From Colocasia esculenta (Eukaryota > Streptophyta > Magnoliopsida > Alismatales > Araceae), in assembly GCA_014218235.1 (NCBI GenBank), contig CM024763.1, positions 82,322,244 through 82,386,243 on the forward strand: a DNA stretch of 64,000 nucleotides, written 5' to 3'. Both the position numbers and the translations under genes were made by a program. Below the pieces are notes generated by a model. That model was not told where the DNA came from. It did no database searches and saw only the letters and a program-made list of their open reading frames with translations. Each line of letters opens with the position of its first letter. The first letter of the stretch is position 1. Of this stretch, positions 58,836-64,000 are shown in pieces.

Positions 58836-59844
58836 TGTTGAACCCGAAAAATATCGGGGTCTAGACGAGCCCCGGGCAACAAATCTCCCGGAGAGCCACA
58901 AAAGACCGGAGTAAACCCCGGCCCCCTCCACTCGGACACCTGAGATAAACGGGTCCTCCTCACGTCAATCCGGAGTGATCCGGAAGCGTGGCGTTCGAGA
59001 AGTCCGTCCGGTGGCGAGAAATACGCACCCCGAGCAGTCGAAACTCGAGACTCGGACGCGCGTTCGAGATTGCGCACGGCTGATGGGCCCAGAAAAGCCA
59101 AGTGCACGTGCCCTCCAAAAACATGATCGAACGCACGTGGAACGGGCGAAAACGCACGTCGGATGCACGCTGGATGCACGGCGGCGCGCGTGCGTATGAG
59201 CCCTGCGCGTGCCAAGGACAGACCAGCGCAAAATCCCAGAGCTCTGCTGTGAAGAGGCAGTGGGAAAATGCTCCAAAGGATGGGAGGCCCATCCTTTTTA
59301 TAGGCGGGCCAGGGAGATGAGGCGGCCAGGAGGGGCCACCCGCGTCGGACCAGCGCGGGGGAACGACCCCGCCGAACCGGCGCGGGGTGGCGACCCCCTC
59401 CGAACCGGCGCGGGGGGGCTAACCCCCGCCGAAACACCGGCCCGCGAGGGTCACCCCCGCCCCGCAAGAACCGGGCGCGGGTGCCATCCCCGCGCCGGAC
59501 CACGTGGGGGGCTAACCCCCGCCGAGCCGGCCCGGGGCAACCCCCGCCGGACCGGCCCGCGAGGGTCACCCCGCCAGACCAGATGCGGGTTCCACCCGCC
59601 GGACCAGCGCGGGGTGGGCCCCCTGGTATGGCGCCCCTGCGTGCCCCTGGTATGGCGCCCATGCGCGCCCCTTTGGGCCCTTGGTCTGGCGCCCTGCGCG
59701 GCCCCTGGTCCGGCGCACCTTAGCCCTCGATCCTGGCGCCCTGCTGGTCTGGCGGACCTCCGCTCTTGGCCCAGCGCCCGAGGATTGAAGTGACCTCACC
59801 CCCGCCGGGCCGTGTACCCCTGTTGGGCCACCCTTCTCTCCTCC

Positions 59845-59856
59845 TATAAATAGAGG
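59845..59856 (+). promoter_or_regulatory. LTR TATA box
   Basis: TATAAATAGAGG, a textbook plant TATA box, lies between a GC-rich upstream region and the hairpin-rich leader. Confidence 0.75.
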
Positions 59857-60099
59857 GGCAGCTCTCCATTCCATGATGCGCAAACCCCCGGGAAGGTCCG
59901 GAGAAGCCCCTGCTTGCGAGAGCTCTCGTCTTTTCCCGCTGAATTCCGGTCGTTCCGGCGTTCGTAGGATCATTCCGTCTGTGCTCCACTCGCCGGAAGC
60001 TTGCCGCCCGTGCCAAGACGGCAGGTCACTATACAACCCCAGCATTGGCAGTGATGTATAAGTCCTCCCGTGTTAGAAAACGACATGCGTAGAGGCAAG

Positions 60100-60400
60100 T
60101 TTGTCCGACGGAGGTACAAACACCCTGTCGTCGATGTAAATGTGAATGTCGTGATATGTAAGCGACCGATGGAGGCACAAATACCCCATTAAGAGCGAGC
60201 ATGGCTTGATCTATTATGTAAGCGCCTAGCGGAGGCACAAACACTCCGTTATAAGCATAAATGTAAACATCATATTGTGTAATGTCCGACGGAGGCACAA
60301 ACGCTTCGTCGTCGACGTACATGTAAATGACATATTGTGTAACGCCCAGTGGAGGAAACAACTCCCCACTAAAGGCGCAAATGTAAATATCATAAATGCA
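60100..60400 (+). repeat. Five tandem ~60-bp hairpin units in LTR leader
   Basis: Each unit has a core like CGACGGAGGCACAAAC followed by a complementary CTCCGTCG-type arm and a GTAAATRTCATATTGTGTAA-like tail. Each core can form a 5-8 bp stem closing a CACAAAC-type loop. The units differ from one another but retain pairing. Confidence 0.85.
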
Positions 60401-60677
60401 TTTGAGCATATCTGTGGAAACTTATTTTGTCATCTATTTCTTTTAAATCTCGGCACAAGGTCTTTTAACAAACGTATCGCGTCGAGGGTTTCGAGTTTTT
60501 TACTCGATGTAAATGAAACACCGACTTCGGTCGGTGGGGAACAGTCCAACCACGACCACTCCAATCACCTTAAAATACGAGCGCCGCGGAAACGCGAAAA
60601 TGAAATGAAATATTCGAGGGCTTCAGGGTTTACACCCAATGCACCCCATAAAATAAATCTGTCTGTTTCCTATAACA

Positions 60678-61984
60678 GTCTGGCACCCCGCAATGAGATG
60701 ACTGATTTCCACACCGTAGGTACAAGGAGCAAACGCCGGAGTCAAAAGCCCGTCCACCTGCAAGCTCAAGCAACTCGATGGCCGCCGTCACCTACGGTCC
60801 GCTGGTCGTCGCCTGCCACGCGAAATGTGGCTACTTGACTACGCCGATTGTGTTCGGCGACTTTCCCGCAGTAGTGGGTTTCCCCTACTTCCTAGGGGTG
60901 GTCCCCGCCGTCCAAGCTACCCCAAGGGCGGCACTAAAAGCCACTGCAACCAGGGACGTCAAGCCCCACTCAAGTCAAGGCCGAGTTTTCTCGGTAAACA
61001 CCATCTCTTGCGTCGCGGTTCCTAGAAAACGGGGACAGCGCCAGGGACGCAGGGGCAGCAAGCCCCGCGCAGTCGTCTCCAACTCCGGTAAAACCGTACT
61101 CGTCGGGGACATCCGCGTCCGGCTCGATGGAGGCGAGCCGATCCTGCCAAGGGACAGAAGCGTCCCCACTGTGGCAACCTCCAACAAATTTCCCCCCTCC
61201 AAGGGATGCGCCAAGAAGATCGGGACTCCCCAAAGGAGCTCGACAGGGGCAGGCGTCAAGCTCAGTACACCAACCAACACCTCGCAAAATGAGGCAAATG
61301 TGGGTGACCAAGCAAGAAGCCCGCCAAATCAAACAAGGAAGAGCGGGCCAACCCGCCGAAGGCCCCGAGAAGGCAGTGCCTGAGCGAGAAAAAGCTCAGG
61401 ACCCCGAACCTCCTCGTCCTCGCAGACAGAAAAGGAGGACATCTACCGGAAGCCCACTTCGTCTCCACCCAAGCAGAACCTGCTGAAGGAAGAGACGCGA
61501 GTCACGTTGAAGCTCCCGCACCAAGGGTCTCAGTCTTTGAAAGGCTGAGCACCTCAGTCTTCAACAGGCTGGGGGCAGCACTCCGTCCAAGTACCCAAAG
61601 GCCCAAGAAGCGAAGGGTGCAGCAGACGTCCGAGGAAGGTGGAGGCATGAAAATTTTCACCTACTACGTTTCTGGGAGGGAGGCAACTGGGCCATCTGGC
61701 ATCCCTCTGGTATGGCCAGGGTAGATGAACCCGGCCAGGAAGACGAAGCCATCTTCCGGTATACCCGGAATCCTGCCAGAAGACCTCTCCAAGGCCAACA
61801 AGGCAATCAAGCCGGACCCTCGAACCAAGGGCAAGCTCTTGAGCTTCCGCTCGAGCACGAACAACGACCCCTCCCGGGCCAAGTCCAGTGAGACCTCGAA
61901 GGAGGGGAAGAAGACGAAGTCGCAAGTCTCCATCTCGGGGATCAACAACCTCCGGCTGATGGAGAACAAGCCGAAGTATTCCTC
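60678..61984 (+). other. Gypsy leader and degenerate gag N-terminal region
   Basis: Between the putative primer-binding site and recognisable gag. Short frames only; 61,290-61,486 reads a basic/Pro-rich stretch (VTKQEARQIKQGRAGQPAEG) that could be the gag N-terminus. No family-specific motif. Confidence 0.45.
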
Positions 61985-63065
61985 ATGCCGCCAACCAGAG
62001 CCGCCTTCCAAGCGATGACGGACGACGCCAAGTATGATTTCAAACAGCGTTGGCAGGCTGAAATGGCCAATCTTCTGACGGAGCGAGGGCAGCAGACAGG
62101 GGCAAATGCGCCACGCCGCCAAGTGCCGACGGCAAACCAAAATACTCAGAGAAGACATCAACAAGGCGACCTGCCCGATGTCAACCCGCACACGGCTGTG
62201 GCCAACAACTATATCGTTGACCCGGCCTAACAGAAACACAAGGGCATAAACTCTGAAGCCTCTGTGGCCGAAGATATCGTGGCCCAGCGGTGAATGATCG
62301 AAAAGATCGTAGACGACCGCTTCGCTCAACGAGGCGAGGGAACTGCCACTGTAGATCTCTACAGTGTACCATATCTCGTCCACCATCAATTCAAGAAGCT
62401 GCCACCGGACTGCCCCAAGGCGCCAAAGTTGCAGAAGTTCGACGGACAGGGCTCGCCAAATGAGCACCTGGCCTACTATATAACGGCCATGGGAGAGTTG
62501 GCATTCGATGAATCCTACCTCCTCCGTTACTTCGCAACGTCTCTGACGGGTACCGCATTCCAGTGGTACTCAAGGTTAAGCCCAATTCCATCGTTGACTG
62601 GGCTGACCTTCAAAAGAAATTCATCGACCGCTTCCAAACGGCCGAAAGAAAGGTGTCGGTTACAGAGCTGTGCTCCTCAAGCAAAGGAAAGGAGAAACGG
62701 CACTCGACTTCATCAAGCGGTGGCGAGACTTAAGTATGAGGTACGACAACCCCCCGACGCAAGAGGATGCCATAACCATCTGTCGTCGGGGACTGGCGGC
62801 GCAGATAAGCAAAAAGCTGCTGGGAACCAATATTAAAGGCTTCGACCAGCTTAATTCGGTCGTGGCGGAGATCGAAATGTTCTTCGCCGACAACCTGGTG
62901 CAAGCTCCCTCGAAAAGCAAGCCGCCGGGCAAGGAGCGCGCCACTGGCAAAGAAGCAATGCTGTGGACTTCGCCCCGCAAAGTAAGGGGAAGAGGATCGC
63001 GGCATCTGGCGCTCAAGCAAGAAGGCGAAGAAAGACCGCCTCCACTTCACTGCCACAGCGTATGA
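61985..63065 (+). pseudogene. Gypsy gag (retrotransposon gag domain)
   Basis: The capsid domain is clear: PKLQKFDGQGSPNEHLAYYI, a LLRYFATSLTGTAFQWYSRL segment, then ETALDFIKRWRDLSMRYDNP and AITICRRGLAAQISKKLLG. The reading starts in one frame (61,985-62,590) with two in-frame stops (62,228 TAA, 62,291 TGA), shifts at ~62,577 and again near 62,670, so it is not translatable. The motif set is that of the plant Ty3/Gypsy gag of non-chromovirus (Tat/OTA-like) elements; the lineage is tentative. Confidence 0.88.
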
Positions 63066-63172
63066 GCATGCCGTATTCCTTCAAAAAGGACCATACGAAG
63101 ATGCTCTTCAAGCTATGCATAAGAATGACTTGATCATGCTTCCGGGACTGAGGAACCAAGTAAGCAGATAAA

Positions 63173-64000
63173 GTGGATGAGCCGAACTGCTGCCTCTACC
63201 ACCGTATGCTGGGGCACCCCATCGAGGACTGCTACGTCTTCAAAAATGAACTAGAGAAGCTGACCCAGAGTCGCCTCATTACGATGCATGATCATTTGGT
63301 TGACCCTCCACAACCCCATGCTTGTGATCAGTCAATCAATCGGCCAATGTCACCATCCGCATCTCCGAGCCAGAAGATCCCGAGGCAAATCTTTGGGACG
63401 CTCAGTACACAAATGGACGGGAAAGTGATCATCCCTCCGCCTCGGAGCACAGGACGTGGTCGGAGACGGTGCAAAACCTGGAAAGACAGGTCCAATCGCT
63501 GCGGCACGGTCAGCGCCAAACGCTGACTTACCTAAGGAGCATGCAAGAAAGCTTGGCTGCCCTCCAGCAAGGACTCCAGGTGCCTACAAACAAATCTGCG
63601 CCCCAGACGCGCCCTCCCTGCGGGGGGTGGATCTCGGAGGAGTCTTCAAACCCGCCCGATGATGAAATCGCCGGAAGACTATATTCTTTTCCGCGCCATC
63701 GGACGCTGGCTCTCTACCGTACCTGCCTGCGAGCAGGACTATTGAGCTGCCGACCGCCAACGAGCGTCCCGCCGAACTATTGCATATATCATCAAGACGC
63801 GGGACATGCTTTAGAGGACTGTTATGTCTTTAAAGACAAGGTTGAAGCATGGGTCAACCAGGAATTATCGACTTGGGCAACGCCCGTGTCGACCCGCCGC
63901 AGCCTCACATTCGCGAATGGACAGACCATTCAGCCAACGTTGTCACGCATACAGTCAACGTCATCGACCCGCCAAAGATCTACACACCAGTGGCTTTCAC
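63173..64000 (+). pseudogene. Gypsy gag C-terminus with two zinc-binding modules (runs off window)
   Basis: First module CLYHRMLGHPIEDC at 63,191-63,232; second CIYHQDAGHALEDC at 63,781-63,822. Both are C-x2-H-x4-H-x4-C, followed by YVFK and, shortly after, a VDPPQPH sequence. Between them, in another frame, is a coiled-coil stretch (ETVQNLERQVQSLRHGQRQT and on). The two modules are in different frames and frameshifts follow each. Protease and pol should lie beyond 64,000. Confidence 0.75.

Larger units (their letters stand above)
58836..60677 (+). mobile_element. 5' LTR of non-chromovirus Gypsy element
   Basis: Starts TGTTGAACCCG and ends CTATAACA (1,842 bp), with TGTT...AACA ends. U3 has GC-rich tandem motifs (59,330-59,720). 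The TATA box TATAAATAGAGG is at 59,845, putting transcription start near 59,875. The transcribed part contains five ~60-bp hairpin units (60,100-60,400). A possible primer-binding site, TGGCACCCCGCAATGAG, starts three bases after the end (60,681). The end is chosen from the AACA plus TGG spacing; no second LTR is in the window to confirm it. Open frames across it, up to 355 codons on the minus strand, are GC-composition artefacts. Confidence 0.7.

Noticed and set aside
58595..59793. 355-codon minus-strand and 194-codon plus-strand open frames
   Set aside because: They run through a GC-rich LTR with tandem motifs and across its boundary; not a gene.
1..64000. Immune-receptor, biosynthetic or novel multi-gene system
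   Set aside because: No NB-LRR, kinase, P450, terpene synthase or clustered unknown genes were seen; apart from the bZIP gene, everything supportable is transposon-derived or non-coding.

Overview
The window is nuclear DNA of a flowering plant, very probably an angiosperm with a large, repeat-rich genome. The evidence is plant Copia and Gypsy LTR retrotransposons nested in one another, plant-type hAT DNA transposons, and one plant host gene: the 3' half of a group G (G-box binding, bZIP16/bZIP68-like) bZIP transcription factor. A monocot is possible, because a zinc-knuckle/DUF4283-like fragment at 17 kb resembles a repeat class I associate with monocots, but this is not proven. A 100-base N gap at 49,487-49,586 and several long G runs show the assembly is imperfect.

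Layout. 1-14,101: a Copia element on the minus strand (long 5' LTR 11,883-14,101, primer-binding site, gag, protease, integrase, RT, RNase H, then a plant-transposon-like third coding region). It is broken by a 4.35-kb hAT element (2,915-7,264, 8-bp target duplication) and a 196-bp hAT MITE (9,938-10,133); the end of another MITE opens the window. 14,102-17,009: a decayed chromovirus-type LTR. 17,010-24,600: the only non-repetitive island, with a LINE-like fragment, a foldback MITE and the bZIP gene (five exons, 20,668-22,280). 24,600-38,691: stacked LTRs and the integrase/chromodomain end of a Tekay/Del-like Gypsy element, including a solo LTR (34,922-38,204, duplication GATCC). 38,692-46,957: a gag-only Copia element with both LTRs and duplication CAACC, itself holding a 3.2-kb LTR-like insertion (42,208-45,391, duplication GGTAT). 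47,136-48,960: a second related gag fragment. 50,600-52,740 and 57,085-58,441: further hAT non-autonomous elements. 54,522-56,525: another copy of the 11.9-14.1 kb Copia LTR. 58,836-64,000: the LTR, leader and broken gag of a non-chromovirus Gypsy element.

No single new pathway is visible. The most interesting signals lie in TE regulatory DNA. (1) A hAT family with 8-bp duplications shares CAAGG/CATGG termini, but each copy carries its own short palindromic subterminal motif. (2) Five tandem ~60-nt units in a Gypsy LTR leader each fold into a small hairpin with apparent compensatory base changes. (3) Almost every LTR family here carries its own repeated palindromic phrase in U3.
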